From Casuarius casuarius (taxonomy: Eukaryota; Chordata; Aves; Casuariiformes; Casuariidae), in contig PTFA01000035.1 of the NCBI GenBank assembly GCA_003342895.1, positions 3,920,703 to 3,984,702 on the forward strand: DNA of 64,000 bases. Direction: 5' to 3'. Below, piece after piece: positions 47,380-59,471 of this stretch. The notes beneath the pieces are model-generated. The model searched no databases. It was not told the origin of the DNA and saw only the letters and a list, made by a program, of their open reading frames with translations. Each line of letters opens with the position of its first letter. The first letter of the stretch is position 1. The position numbers were made by a program, and so were the translations under genes.

Positions 47380-47557
47380 GAGGATAGTAAACAGGCTCAG
47401 TTTTTGGCTTTGGCCGTAGTGTATTTTATTTCTGTGCTCATGGTTTCGAAATACAGAGATATACTGGAACCCCAGAATGAAAGGAGACCACCAAATCATA
47501 GCCAGTCATTCAAGGCATCAGAGAATGGAAGTAATGAAACTACTGCTCCTGCTACAG
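47380..47557 (+). CDS. LRBA: LRBA exon 25 of window, with hydrophobic segment
   Basis: Phase 0 to phase 1. It begins EDSKQAQFLALAVVYFISVL and continues MVSKYRDILEPQNERRPP. The stretch FLALAVVYFISVLMV is hydrophobic enough to look like a membrane segment, but it is conserved in both LRBA and NBEA, which are cytosolic peripheral membrane proteins, so a buried helix is more likely. The sequence then turns into a variable Ser/Asn/Thr-rich linker. The acceptor is TTACAG followed by GAG, giving a CAGGAG tandem. The donor is GTGAAT. Confidence 0.95.
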
Positions 47558-48212
47558 GTGAATTGTTAGTTATTTGGCCAAACAACGTTTGTAGTGCGAC
47601 GTACGTATCTTAAGAGTCTGTAGAAGCCCATCTGAGATTGTATAGAAATATACACATTCTGACCTCCCAAATAAACAACATTATAGTATCTAATTTGCCT
47701 TAGTATTTGTGCGCAGCTTTCATTTGTCTGATTTGAGAAGAACCCACAGACTTTTGCCACGTAGGGGATGGTTAGTCTTAGTGAAGTAACTAAGTATTCA
47801 TGAATGCTTATTGTAGAAGGAGTGCTCTCTTGCTTAAGGTTAAACATACATAAACCTAGATTGGCTGCCTTTTGTTTTCACTGTAAGACTGTATTTTTCT
47901 TTCTCCTAACTCTTCCTTCAGGCAGTCAATTCATTTTCATTCTTTGCATGCTAAGTCAATAGCTTCTACTTCTTTGTTTTTAAAATTTTGAATATTATAG
48001 GCTTTTCCAGACTTCCTAGAAATTAAAAAGATTTTTTTTTTCTGTTCCAAGCTTCCTATTAAATACTTACTCTCTAAGTAGGTAAGGGGGAAATACTTAT
48101 AGCTGTTGTTTCACTTATCACCTGTTGGTGTTACTTCTTTAGAAGCAATACGATGAACGCAGTTCTGTTAATAATGAACTTAAAATGTGTTTTCTGTGTT
48201 TGGGATGAAAAG
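47558..48212 (+). other. LRBA: LRBA intron 25 of window
   Basis: A 655-bp intron with a GTGAAT donor. The acceptor end is ambiguous because GATGAAAAG is followed six bases later by a second AG (TTGTAG). Confidence 0.75.
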
Positions 48213-48657
48213 TTGTAGAAAACTCATCTACTGCTCTCGGTGCTTCATCTTCGGCCTCCACTGAAGATTCTGAAAGTACAGCATCTGTACGAAGAAGGGA
48301 CTCTGGTCTCGGAGAGGAACCAGCTTCAGGTCAAACAAACAGTTCAGATAGTGTTGCTGAAGAAGAACCTCTGAACATCAGTGCAGGTCCGGATGCTATC
48401 AGTGAAGTACTATGCACGCTCTCATTAGAAGTAAATAAATCTCAGGAGAGCAGAAGTGAGGCAGGAACCAACGATAGTAAGCCTGCAACTTCTGTGCCAG
48501 CTGCAAAAAATGTCAATGTAAAGGACATTCTGCGAAGCTTGGTGAGCACACCAGCTGATGGGGCTGCTGTGGATCCTGCTCTTCTGCCACCAACTTTCCT
48601 TGGAGCTCTTGGTGATGCAGCTGCTGAGCAGCCTGTACAGTTCCATTCCTTTGACAG
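48213..48657 (+). CDS. LRBA: LRBA exon 26 of window, Ser/Ala-rich linker
   Basis: Phase 1 to phase 2, about 148 codons. It includes the motifs ESTASVRRRDSGLGEE, NISAGPDAISEVLCTLSLEV, NVNVKDILRSLVSTPADGAA, VDPALLPPTFLGALGD and EQPVQFHSFDR. SARRRDSGIGEE and SAGPDAISEVLSTLSLEVNK are the human LRBA counterparts I recall, so paralogue assignment is firm here. RRRDSG resembles a basophilic kinase site. The start is uncertain by six bases: 48213 gives TVVEN, while 48219 gives TEN. The donor is GTAACG. Confidence 0.93.
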
Positions 48658-49677
48658 GTAACGTAACTCCTAAAATATTTGGGCTAATTAAGTTTGCTCT
48701 AAGGATTAGAAGAAAATCACACTTTGGTCTTAGCATACAGTGTACAATGTCATCTAGTATTTAATATAATCAAGATAAATCAATTTACAAGCAAAATCCT
48801 TGACATTGCACAGATTCATCAGGAAGGCATTGTGGTATACTCTGCAAATCATGGAATGTTATGGTATCCTCTGAAAGGAATTGGTATGGAGTACTTTAGT
48901 GAAGCATTGTTATTTTATTTAGTGAAGCAGTTCTGTAGCCCTCTCACAGCTATGTGAGTTGTGTAAGTCATGACAAGAAACCATATGTAGTATATCTTTG
49001 CCAGAGGAGCCGTTACAGCAAGAATAAGGTGTGTATAAAGAAGGGGAGCAGTCTTTAATTGCAGTGTTCAGTCTTCAAAAGATTGTGGAAATGAAAAATG
49101 ATTAGTGATTGGGTTTTACCTGAAGGTCTCAAGGCCAGCACTGCTTTTTAAGAGTTAAGAACTCTGTCTCCACACATGTTATAGCTCAGAAACACTATGG
49201 CAAAAGGGCCAGGAAACAGCCTAGGAATGACTGCAAGCTCTTCTTTTGTCTTTCCTGTTTTCCAGTTCCTAACAACTGCAGCACTTCCAGAGCATTACTG
49301 CCTCCTCCTATCTCTTCTGTTGCTATGCATCTCAAATTACCCTCATGATCATTGTGCTTTGCCCTTTGAAGTGTTTCTGTGCTGCAGTGATACACTTACT
49401 GAATCATGTTACCTGCCACAATTAGATGCATTTATTGGAGCAAATAGTTTTTACAAACCCTGAAAGAAGACTTGTTCTTCTTTAGGGGAGCGTTTTACAT
49501 TCAAAAACCCAAGGTGTTTTTGCTGGAAATTGCTCCACTGGCACCTGGTGGGGTTTTTTTCTTGTGGTTTTTTTTTTTCCTCCTCTCTTCTTATTAATGG
49601 TAACAATGTGAGATAGAACAGATTAAGTATCTGCTGAGGTAAAACTGACACAGATCCATGATATGTCAGGATATGTC

Positions 49678-49696
49678 ATTGAGCTTGAAGCTCAAT
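49678..49696. repeat. 19-bp inverted repeat
   Basis: ATTGAGCTT and AAGCTCAAT are exact reverse complements around a single G. It is short and may be chance in 64 kb. Confidence 0.7.
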
Positions 49697-51929
49697 CTGG
49701 TAACTGATGAATATGCATTTAAATTATAGGTCACTACTGTTACATGCCACTTGAGATCCTCAGCTCACTATCTTCCTGATCACACTTTTCTCAGTTTGTC
49801 CTAAGTCCTTAATTGTTAAACATTTTAAGAGGAGGAGCAATTATATTTCCTAAATTAGGAATTGGCTCATGATCTAATGAGCGCTGTTATACTGTGCATG
49901 TTTAGTTAATTTCAAAAGACCCAAGAAATAAAATGAACATTACATAAATTATAATGTATAGATTAGCATGTGTACTGATCATGCCCTATGGTATTTGCAT
50001 TCCTGCCTCTCAAAAAGCCTTAGTCATACCCAGAAATCTTGCAGTGGAACTGGTGTTTGAGGTTTCTTTTCACCAAACCAGTCTCTGATTCTCTGCTTAT
50101 CCATGAATTTCCTTTGGCACCTCTATGTGTTTGCAGCCAGCCTATGGATGCCTTGCTTGAGCTAGCAAACTAAGACTCCCCTTAGGTAGAATTGCCACTT
50201 TGTTGGTGGTATGGATGCAGTTGTCACAACACATCTCAGCTCAGCTTGCCATATCATCAGGAGGGAAGAGATATGACGCTTGTTTGACTAGAGTTAGACA
50301 CAGATGGTGTAGCCTAGGCTTTGGTCCTCTTGCAGTTGTCTCAAAGCAAATACTGTATTCTGCTCATAGGTGCTAAACAGGAGAAAATGTTTTTGGGCGG
50401 TAGGAGGATGGAGGCAGAGGGGAGAAAGTAGGAGAGACTGAATTTTCCTGGAACTTGTCATGCCTCTCTGTCCCTGCTGCTGCCCAAATGCTTTTAGGGA
50501 CTCCCTATTAAGGGCCTATCAGCAAGTGGACAATAGCATATGGTTCTAGTCTGTGACTCATGATTTTCCTCAGGAAATTCTTATTGTTCATTATTGAGTG
50601 CTAGAGATTTTAACTGCAGAATGACGTGTGTCTGGAGAGCTGGCACAGAAAAGTGTGTTGGATTTGGCAATTATTTTTTAGTTATTGCTAAAATGAAAAC
50701 TGAAGGTATGTGCTGTTCGTGCAGATCTTATTGATTTGAATTGGTTTAAAGCAGATTAACTAGAGAAGAAGCGACGGGGCTCTTGCAGTCGTCATACCTG
50801 ATGTACGTAATTATGTCTACAAAACCTTCTTATCAGAGGAAACAACGTGATTTAATTTGGTAACATGTACACTAACAAAATGCTGTGCTTCAACAGCTGC
50901 CCTTCAGTCACTTGTAGTTCAGTGCTGTTTGTTTGTTCTGTATAGTTATAAAGCCAATCAAATGTGAAAAAAACCCTTAAATTGCAGTATATGATTGTAA
51001 AGCAAGTCACTGAAAAGTTGAACTACTTCCTATTTTGCCCCTTTACCTTTCCATTGCCAGACTATTCCAGATGGTTTTTTTCCTCCTTTTCTCACCTCTG
51101 AAGTGCCAGCCATTTTTAACCATGATTCTGAACGTTTTCTTACTTAACCTGGAGACATAATAACTGTATCAGATACTGAAACGAAATGAGTCTGCAGAAG
51201 GAATATATAGACATGTAAAAGGAGTGCTAGAAACTGTGATTGCAGTGCATGGATGGATTAAAGTAGTAGCCAGGAGCATATGCTTGTGAATGGAAGAGCA
51301 GAGGGCATGTGGAAAATAGACACCTTGACTTTTCATTTCCTTGTTTTTGTAGGGGTTTATATAGTTACCTTAACTGCTCCACAATGATGACTTGAGGGTA
51401 TTACTTTCCTATGACTTTCTATGTTTAATAGGTGGGGCTAAATATGTGAGGAAAAGGTCGTGAACTAGTTAAAATATTTTGTCCATCAACAGTTGTATGT
51501 GACCTCTGATATGTCAGCAGCTGTGTGTTTCTAGGTGGCTTAATTTTTCATTTCCTTACTTTTGCGGGTATATCAGGGAGACAAAAGTGCACTTAATGGA
51601 TATATAAGTAAAAGCCTTATCCTTGGTCAATTATAATCTGGTAGTGACATGAACAATCTCGCGTCTATGGTAAATATGTTGATGTATGATAGGGTATTTG
51701 CTAACTAGCTAATAAATCAGTTAAACCAGAAGGTGAAATAAAATAACTGTGTATATATAACTTTAAATAGAAATGTTTCATAGACAGAAAAGTTTCATGA
51801 ACACCTGAAGGTGATTGTAACTTTGTTTAGTGCAACTCTGCTTAAAATACAAGTTTATGCTCTGAAATAACATCCTGAGACAAATGGGGGAAGGGATTGT
51901 ACTAGGAAAAGAAAAGCCTTTTTACAAGA

Positions 51930-52046
51930 AGCTAAGAGAGTTAGAAGTAGTAGCTTTTATCTCTGGAGGTATGCAAAAATGCTAAGGATACATTGAGAAA
52001 GTCTGGAAGAATAGACTAGAATGGTCTCTAACTTTCTATGTCTGGT
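51930..52046 (+). mobile_element. Possible very old CR1-like 3' end
   Basis: TCTCTGGAGGTATGCAAAA is followed 60 bases later by TAGACTAGAATGGTCTCTAA and CTTTCTATG, in the order expected from CR1 tails (TCTGGAGATATTCAAAA, then GGACTAGATGATCTC, then ATTCTGTG). Similarity is weak, and chance cannot be excluded. Confidence 0.4.
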
Positions 52047-55000
52047 TTACATTTAATGTATTGTTTGATGGCAAACACAAGCTCTGTGGGTTAACATAGA
52101 ACTTTTTTTTAATTTAAAGACACTGTTAAAAGTTGTTCCCATGTAGCAGTTTACCAGTGGAGTATCTCTGGGAATTTCAAAGCATCTCTCTGATCCTGCA
52201 TTTATCTCAGGAATGCTGTGTCAGAAATCAAAACTCTCCTCATATCTTAAGGATTATCAACTTCCTAGCTATAGCTGGAGAGTATACAGTAACAGCTATG
52301 TGAGTGAAACCTTGCTGAAAGGCTGCCAGGTTGCAAGCCTTTGCAAACAGCTAGGTGTATATGTTCATTTCCATGCCAAAAAAATTCCCCTTATCTTATG
52401 TGAAGATACAATCTTGTGATTAGTGGGTGCCAGGGGTTTGTCATGATAAAGTTCAAGGCTTGCATTGGCTTTTTCCCAATATCCATAGGGGCATGAATTA
52501 ATGGAAACATCAGTTTTCTTATTCAGTAGTAATCTTGTAGGAAAAAAAAATGGGGGGGAGGTAAGGAGGGAGCAGAAATTTCTCTTCATGTAGTTTAGTA
52601 AAACTTATAACCTGTAACTTGCTGTGTTTATTGTGCAATTTAAAATAAAAACTTGATCACTTCTGGCTCCTACTGCTCTTTGGAAACATTCAATAATCAT
52701 GTCATTATAGGAAGCTGATGCTGAGGGTTCAGAGGAATATAGGCTCTTAAATCAGTGTTGTGCTGTGGAGCTTAAATCTGTAACCTACAGAATAGTTGTA
52801 TTAATAAGCTTGCTTACCTTTTTGGTACGTTGGCTGTAAGCTGCTTAGTTTGCCTCAGACTATGTTTATGCATCTGTCAGTCTGTGGCATGTATGCTCCT
52901 TTGTAATGGCTGAATATCCTATTTCTGTTAAATTTCATCAGAATCATTTTGTGTATGGAATAAATACAATTTAGACTTAATTGATATAGGCTTGGAGTAT
53001 GAAAAGAATGAACTTGTTGATTACAAGATTAAGTTTAACGGGTACAGGTAGAGACAAAATATGAGAATGGGGGATCTGTAGCTCAGAGACCAGGTGCATG
53101 TGCTGTGATGAGAAGCTCAGCACTTTTGGCACCCTGAAAACTTGTGTTCTGCAGGAATTGATGAGGCAAACCGTTTCAAGTCTTCTCCCTGCCAAGCTGA
53201 TTTTAAAGCTCTCACAAAATGTTAGAGAAGTCCTTGTATTCATTCTATCATCTCTTCTCCCCCGCCCCCCTTCTGTCTCTCTGATCTCTGGTTTTGAGAG
53301 GGTCTCTTATTCTTCCTTTCTCCTTGGGAATTTCAAGAGGAACACAAGAGAGTGGGTATTATCTACAGACAGCAGAGCCCATAGAATGACACTGACATGG
53401 CAGGCTGCTTTTCTGTCTTACAAAGCAGAGGTAAAAGTAAGTCTCTGATCCTCTTTATTGGTCTTTTGCTCATTGCATAGGAGCCCTGCAGTGGTCATCA
53501 TTCTGGTAACCTGGAACAAGACTAACTTCTGTTGATTTTGAATTAAAGCCTTTATCCCTTAGGGAAACAGGCAAACTGTCAACCTGTGTTGCTGTGCAAT
53601 GCTAAAAATGGAATGGTAAGAATCAAATCCTTATAAATTCTTGTATGTCAAGAGGAATTAAAGTTCTTGTATGTATTTTTAAATTATAGTGAGATCATCA
53701 GTTTGGCCTGGCCCATGTTGTATAAGGAGTGTTTGACTCAAGCCCAAGGAAAATTTGTAACTTAAAATACATTTAAAATAAATGGCAGACTTGCCAATTT
53801 CCGAAAAATAAATATTTAGGAAAAATGTGCTCAAAATTTAGTAGGTATTTATAGATATTTTGCATCTTTGTTGAAACAGAAAAATCAGTGGTCTGAAAAC
53901 ATGAGAGCTTTTCAATAAGTAAATCCTTATAGAATTTGGCAGAATAGATCATTATTGTGTAAGCCTTTGTCTGTGATAGAAGTCAGTGTTCAGCTCAGTG
54001 ATCTGTGCTCATTCAGCAGTGAATAATTGTCTGCAACACGAAGGCTCCTTACACTTCAGCATAATTGGGACTAATAACACACTGACCTTCTGGCTAAGAT
54101 GTATTTATGGTGGCTAGTTCTCACTATGCCTGACCTACGTTTATCGGTTCATATGCTCAAATTCCTGCTTTAAACCTTAAAAATTTGTTTTTAAATTTCA
54201 AAAGGAAAATGCCCGATGTAGTTACGTCAATGAGGCAACTAAATGTCGTGATTTTTCTTGTAGTGCTTGAAATAAGTCTTAAGAATATTTTTGGTACTAT
54301 TTTTCTAGTTTATATTATTTTATCCTGTAGCTGAAAACTGTAGAGTTAATTGAAATGGTGTGATAGTTTGAATGTTAAGGAATAAAATTTATTGGTGGCT
54401 TTCTTTCTTGTGACCAAGTGGTGGTCTTTGGCTTTAGCCACCTCTGAAGTTGCCTAATGTTCATTATTATTCTGAGGGAATTAATGCATGATTATAGATG
54501 TTCTAAAATATGTTACTTCTGTAGGTCTAAAGAAATATTCTGTAATGCCACTTACGTAAAAATATTTTATCAAAATCTATAGCAATATTTAACTTTTTAA
54601 GCACTATTTATCAGTTTAGCTATGAAAAAAGGCCTCAGTCTTTGCTGTGTACTCTATAAAAAGATTGTGCCCTATAACAGGAAAGAAGTTGAAAGCCCGT
54701 TATTTTTTGTAGGACACTTTACTGATAAATTTATTGATTTAATAAGTAATACGCTAAATACTCCATATTTTTCACATAGCTTATTTACTTCATTTTTGTA
54801 ATCTTGATTTTTCCACTGTCCCATACATGTCTGCCAATAGCATTTATTTTACTTTCATTATATTAGCATTTAAATAATTTTTTTGATAGAGGCAGACAAA
54901 GGAATCTTGAAGGTTAATGGCAAATATTTGTATTTTTTCGAACACAGTTATATTTCCACCTGAATGTTCAGAGAAAATATCATATTATTCCGCAAAGAAG

Positions 55001-55569
55001 GAACAACATACAAATTTCAGAATTTAAAGAATCATGACCAATGTTTGTGCTTCAAATCTATTAATTTGCTTTTCAGTATATGGCAAATATGAATCTGTAT
55101 GTAATTGCAGAGCCTTTCTGTCATACCTTGAAGAAAGCCTGGAAATGGAAATTCCTAAAATAAATCTTCTAATTGTAACGTTGGTTGGTTGCACTGTTGA
55201 AAGAAAAGATTACATGTTAGTAAACATTACGTAACAAATAAAGCAACAAAGCTTAGTTATAAATATATTAAGACACTTTCATATTTTAGTTCATTGTTCT
55301 TTAAATATTTTAAAGATTTTTGAGTCAGAAGATTATGGCAACTGTCCAGGAGAGAGAGAGAAAACACATTTAGGGTTTGAGGTTTCCTTACATCAAATTT
55401 TTTGCCTCTTGAGGACAATTTCTGGCACTTCGTTTGGTTGTATGCCTCAGACTGACACTGCTGTCAGGAAAAGGGACCTTTTTTCTCCACCAAAAATACT
55501 GTTTATTTTATTTAAGTTGAGAAAATCTGAATCATTTAAATTGACTATTGAAGATCACTGTCTAAAAAA

Positions 55570-55662
55570 CAAAACTAGAAGTCTGATCAAAAACTAGAAG
55601 TTTTTGTAAACTGATTTGATTTTTGTAAACTGATTTTGAAACTGATCAAAACTAAAAGTCTG
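55570..55662. repeat. Cluster of short tandem duplications
   Basis: The units AAAACTAGAAGT(CTGATC) and TTTTGTAAACTGATTT each occur twice, and a diverged AAAACTAAAAGTCTGA closes the cluster. This looks like nested replication slippage. Confidence 0.75.
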
Positions 55663-58600
55663 AGTATAGAGGACAGTATTATGGTGAGTTGGTCTAAGGC
55701 TCTCTTTTCTTCTAAGGACTAGACTTTTTATTATGAAGAAGCTCTTTCTCCAACCTGTATACTGTTGCCTCTTGTCTTGCTGAACTGTTATGTTGCACTG
55801 CAGGAGTCACTGGTTGGGGTGCGTCATGAACACTATCTAGCTTTCTAAGTGAGCTTTTAATAAAGGGGACTATGGTCTTAAGTGGCCTTCAGGTAGAGAC
55901 ATCATGGTGGAATTTATGAATTGAATTTTTTAGCTTTAAGAAAAGCTGAAGCTTTTTGTATTTTGTATGGATGTTTTTTCAATGGGAAATGAAAAACAAC
56001 CTAAGCCTCTAGAAAATGTACTCTGAAAATTTTGTCAGAAAACTTTTACTGGGAGTCAGCGTCTCTTGCTCAAAACATGGTGGTGACTGTATGTGGAAAC
56101 ACGTGCATGCGCGTATCTGCTAAGGCAGCATAGGTTCTTCTATACTTTAAAGCTGGAAATGTGTAATTATTTGTTTATATTCCTTGGATCAAAGTATGTT
56201 CATGGGTATGCTAGATCGTTGTATTGTGTGGTTCAGTTGAAGTATAACCTTTTTGCTTCCAGTATAAAAGGAATGATGATGTGTAATTAACAACAAAAAA
56301 AAGCCTGCTAACAGCTCTCCTTTGTAGCTGTTTATTAGTGTCATATTCCTGATGCTAGTAATCCTTAACCTTCCTTAAAGGAATGCTAGTGCTAGATACT
56401 GAAAATAATCATGTAAGTTTTAGACTGTAATCCCTTTTTTATGTGCTTGATGGAAAATCAGTTACTGAAGATGAGAGTAGCAGCTGTACTTGCGTTACCA
56501 AAACTCTACAGGTATGCAGAAGATCTTAAAAGCCAAAAGGGACTGTTGTGGTCGTTTACTTGGACTTCCTGTCTGTTGCAGGCCCAGGAAAAAATAATCT
56601 CTAATTCCTTTGCCTGTAATGCACCTCTCCTTGGATAGCTATAGAAGATCTGGCAACTTGCTGAAAGTACTCCCTCAGTGCAGCTACGCTTAAGCACACT
56701 GAAAGTCAGTATAGGTTTACAAGAAGGAATGATAACATACAGTATTGTGTCAGGAACAGCATGGAAAATCCAAGACTGTTAGAGTTGGAATTTTTTTTGT
56801 CTCTATCGATTGTCAGCTACAGATGAGCAGTGTTAAGGTAACAGTTCCATCTTTACGCAAGCTTTCTTGCTCACGTACAATTCTGGAATTGTTACTTGCT
56901 ATGTAAGAAGCTTCTGTAGTAATTCTGTCCTCTTCTAAAATTCCTTCTTGATCATTCTTGTATGTTTGTTTCCATATCCTCATTCCAGAGAGGAAGGTGT
57001 AAAATGTCTAAAATTAGTAAAGTTTAGCCTTCAGCCATTTATATATAATATTTTTAAGGTACAGGGCTGGCCTGCCCTTTAAGTCTTGAAATACCAGATG
57101 GTTCATAGCTCCTGGGGCTCTTAGTACATTCATAGTTACAATCAGTAGCATTCATAGGCATTTAGAAGACAAAGCAGTTCTGATTTGGTGATTTGAGAAA
57201 ATTCTGAATGACTTAAGCCCTGGAAGACTTCCTAAATGTAAAAGAGACTGGGGAATTTTTTTTAATTTTTTTTAACCCTCAAGTTAATGGATGTCTTCCA
57301 ATTCTAAATTAATTAGTTTTAATAATATAGGCTAGATATTGTTTTGAACTGAGACTACTGTATGTGCACAATTACTGTCTCCATGTGGCACGCAAATCTG
57401 TGACTAAATATTCTCCCACATCACCTTTGATGCCATATAATTGCGGGTGTATTAGTACCAAAGGGATAATTGTTTCTGTAACTTAGTGGGTGAACAAAGC
57501 TCATGTGTTGAGATTCTCTAGGCTCTGCATGAGTAGATATATATTTGTAAGATGTCTGTATGATTTGGGTTAATATTCTTGATCTGTATTTCTTGAGTTG
57601 GATAGCTTGACAGTACAAGAACTTAAAATCCAGTGAGGGAATATACCCAGACTTCAGTACTGGATCCTGAATTTTGGGGAAATGTCCAAATGTTTACTGT
57701 GTGTGGATGCACCTAGTAGTCAGCAAACTTGCATTCATTTCTCAGACCCTTCCTGGTATTTGAATATGTGTTACAGAATAGCAGTCACAGTTTCCAGACA
57801 GCGAATATCTGTTGGTGTGGGTAAGATATCCCCTTCTTATACCTGGGTAATGAAAAATTGGTATATAAGGCAGATATAACGTGGAAGATAGTGTAAATAT
57901 ATTAATAATTTTTTTAGTCCGCTGTTCATGTTTCAGGAAACATGACATGAACATATGAGCAAAATTCATGGTTTAGGCATGATATCTTTACTTGGGGCTC
58001 AGGTGTTGTTGCTTCTATTTTTTTAGTATATAGTTAACATTAGCAGTCACCCTTATAATGATATGACATATACTACCTTCAAGTATGGTAGCTGCCTACT
58101 CCTGCCGTTAAGAACATTGATTTAATCAGTAACGTGGTCTAGCTCCTGTGACATCCTTTGGATTGAAGAAAGTCAATGCAGTCTATTTTTTTTTTTTCAT
58201 TCTAGCAAAAATTATTTTAGTAATATTTGATCGAACGCTATTACTATCACACCCGAATTTGGGTCAAGTTTCTGAGTTACTTTATTTAGAAAATGAATAT
58301 TTTAAAGCTATTAAGGGAATACTTTCAGTGTGTAGTTATAGTGCTGTCAACAAAAGATGTGATTAAATAAATTGAATGTTGAAGACTTTCAGCTTACGGT
58401 TAACACCAGGTAATTAAAAGTAAGCGCTGCTGTGGGAGTGCATTATATATCAGCTGTACTCTTTACCTCATTAGCTGGGTTTTTGCATGTTTATGGAGCT
58501 AACTTGCAATTAAAAATGCCTTTAACGTATGCTTAACAAGGCCTTTTAGGTATTTGGAATAAAGTACTACAATTTAATTGAAATTGGTATAGCATAAATA

Positions 58601-59337
58601 GATGTCTTAGTAACATACAAGATAAATCTCCATGCCTAACTTGCCACTCTACGTCTTTTTCTCTTGTGTAATTTATAATGCTGAATATAATGCCTGAAGT
58701 TTGACTTGTATAAAGAATGGAGAGTCTCTCTTCAACTCTTAAGATTTTGATTTATTATGTAAGTAAAACTTGACTGATCAGGTGTACTAAAATTTATGCA
58801 GTAGTTATGAAGTTGTGTGAATGTTAATATGTGCACACTGACGTTCCTTGATGTGTTTAGACTATCATATGTGCTTCAGTTAAGTCTTCACTTCTACTGA
58901 AGTAGAATAATGTCTAGGCAATTCTCAATGTTACGTTTCCTTTAATGCTTTCATTTTGAATACTGTGATATCTTTTCTGAATAGTTGCCTGAAGTTTAAA
59001 AGCAAATCTCAGGGAAACTAAGGTAAAAAGTAAAACCTACTTGCAGGCAACTCAACCTAGAAAACACTTTCTACTTCCCTCTTGTTTCTTTTTCATGGTC
59101 CACTTTAACATTTAATTGACTTTTACAAAATCATGGACAAACAAGTGGATAGTTACATGATTAGCAGAATAAGATAGATTGCCAAAGATGACGGCATAAG
59201 ACAATAGGGAAGGAATGGTACATTTATTGCTGATCCTTTTGCAGGGCGTAGAAGTATATGTGTTAGATTTGTAAACAAGGATCATGATGTGTGAACCTTC
59301 ATGCAGTATTATTTACTAATTTTATATCTTCCTATAG

Positions 59338-59471
59338 GAGTGTTGTTGTACAGCCGAAGAAATCAACCGTTTCCTCTTCTACAGCTACTATGGGTATTCC
59401 TGCAAATGCTGTCAGTGTGGTTTCTTCGTTAGATTCATCCCAGGCCCTAGATTTGGCAGGAGAATCTCCTG
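59338..59471 (+). CDS. LRBA: LRBA exon 27 of window (last visible)
   Basis: Phase 2 to phase 1. It encodes SVVVQPKKSTVSSSTATMGI, then PANAVSVVSSLDSSQALDLA and GESPG. It is a Ser/Thr-rich linker before the downstream conserved block that starts near NMSITERLEHALEKAAPLLR in human as I recall; that block is not in this window. The acceptor is CTTCCTATAG and the donor GTGAGT. The coding sequence is therefore left open in phase 1 at the window end. Confidence 0.95.

Larger units (their letters stand above)
48658..59337 (+). other. LRBA: LRBA intron 26 of window (10.68 kb)
   Basis: A long intron splitting the linker. It contains a possible decayed CR1 tail at about 51930-52046, a 19-bp inverted repeat at 49678-49696 and local tandem duplications at 55570-55662. 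An open stretch of 116 codons at 53098-53448 is not recognisable. The acceptor is TATCTTCCTATAG. No nested gene was found. Confidence 0.8.

Noticed and set aside
47398..47448. Transmembrane helix in exon 25
   Set aside because: The hydrophobic run is conserved in LRBA and NBEA, which are soluble peripheral proteins without known membrane spans. A buried helix is the simpler reading.
53098..53448. Open stretch of 116 codons on the + strand ending near a GTAAAAGTAAGT donor-like sequence
   Set aside because: No similarity to LRBA or any family I recognise, no convincing acceptor at its start, and the flanking LRBA exons join in phase without it.
1961..59471. Assignment to the paralogue NBEA
   Set aside because: Exon 19 ends and core, [15 protein letters not shown], the HELENIE start, the RRRDSGLGEE region and IPANAVSVVSS fit my memory of LRBA. 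NBEA carries a different linker and different residues at these places.
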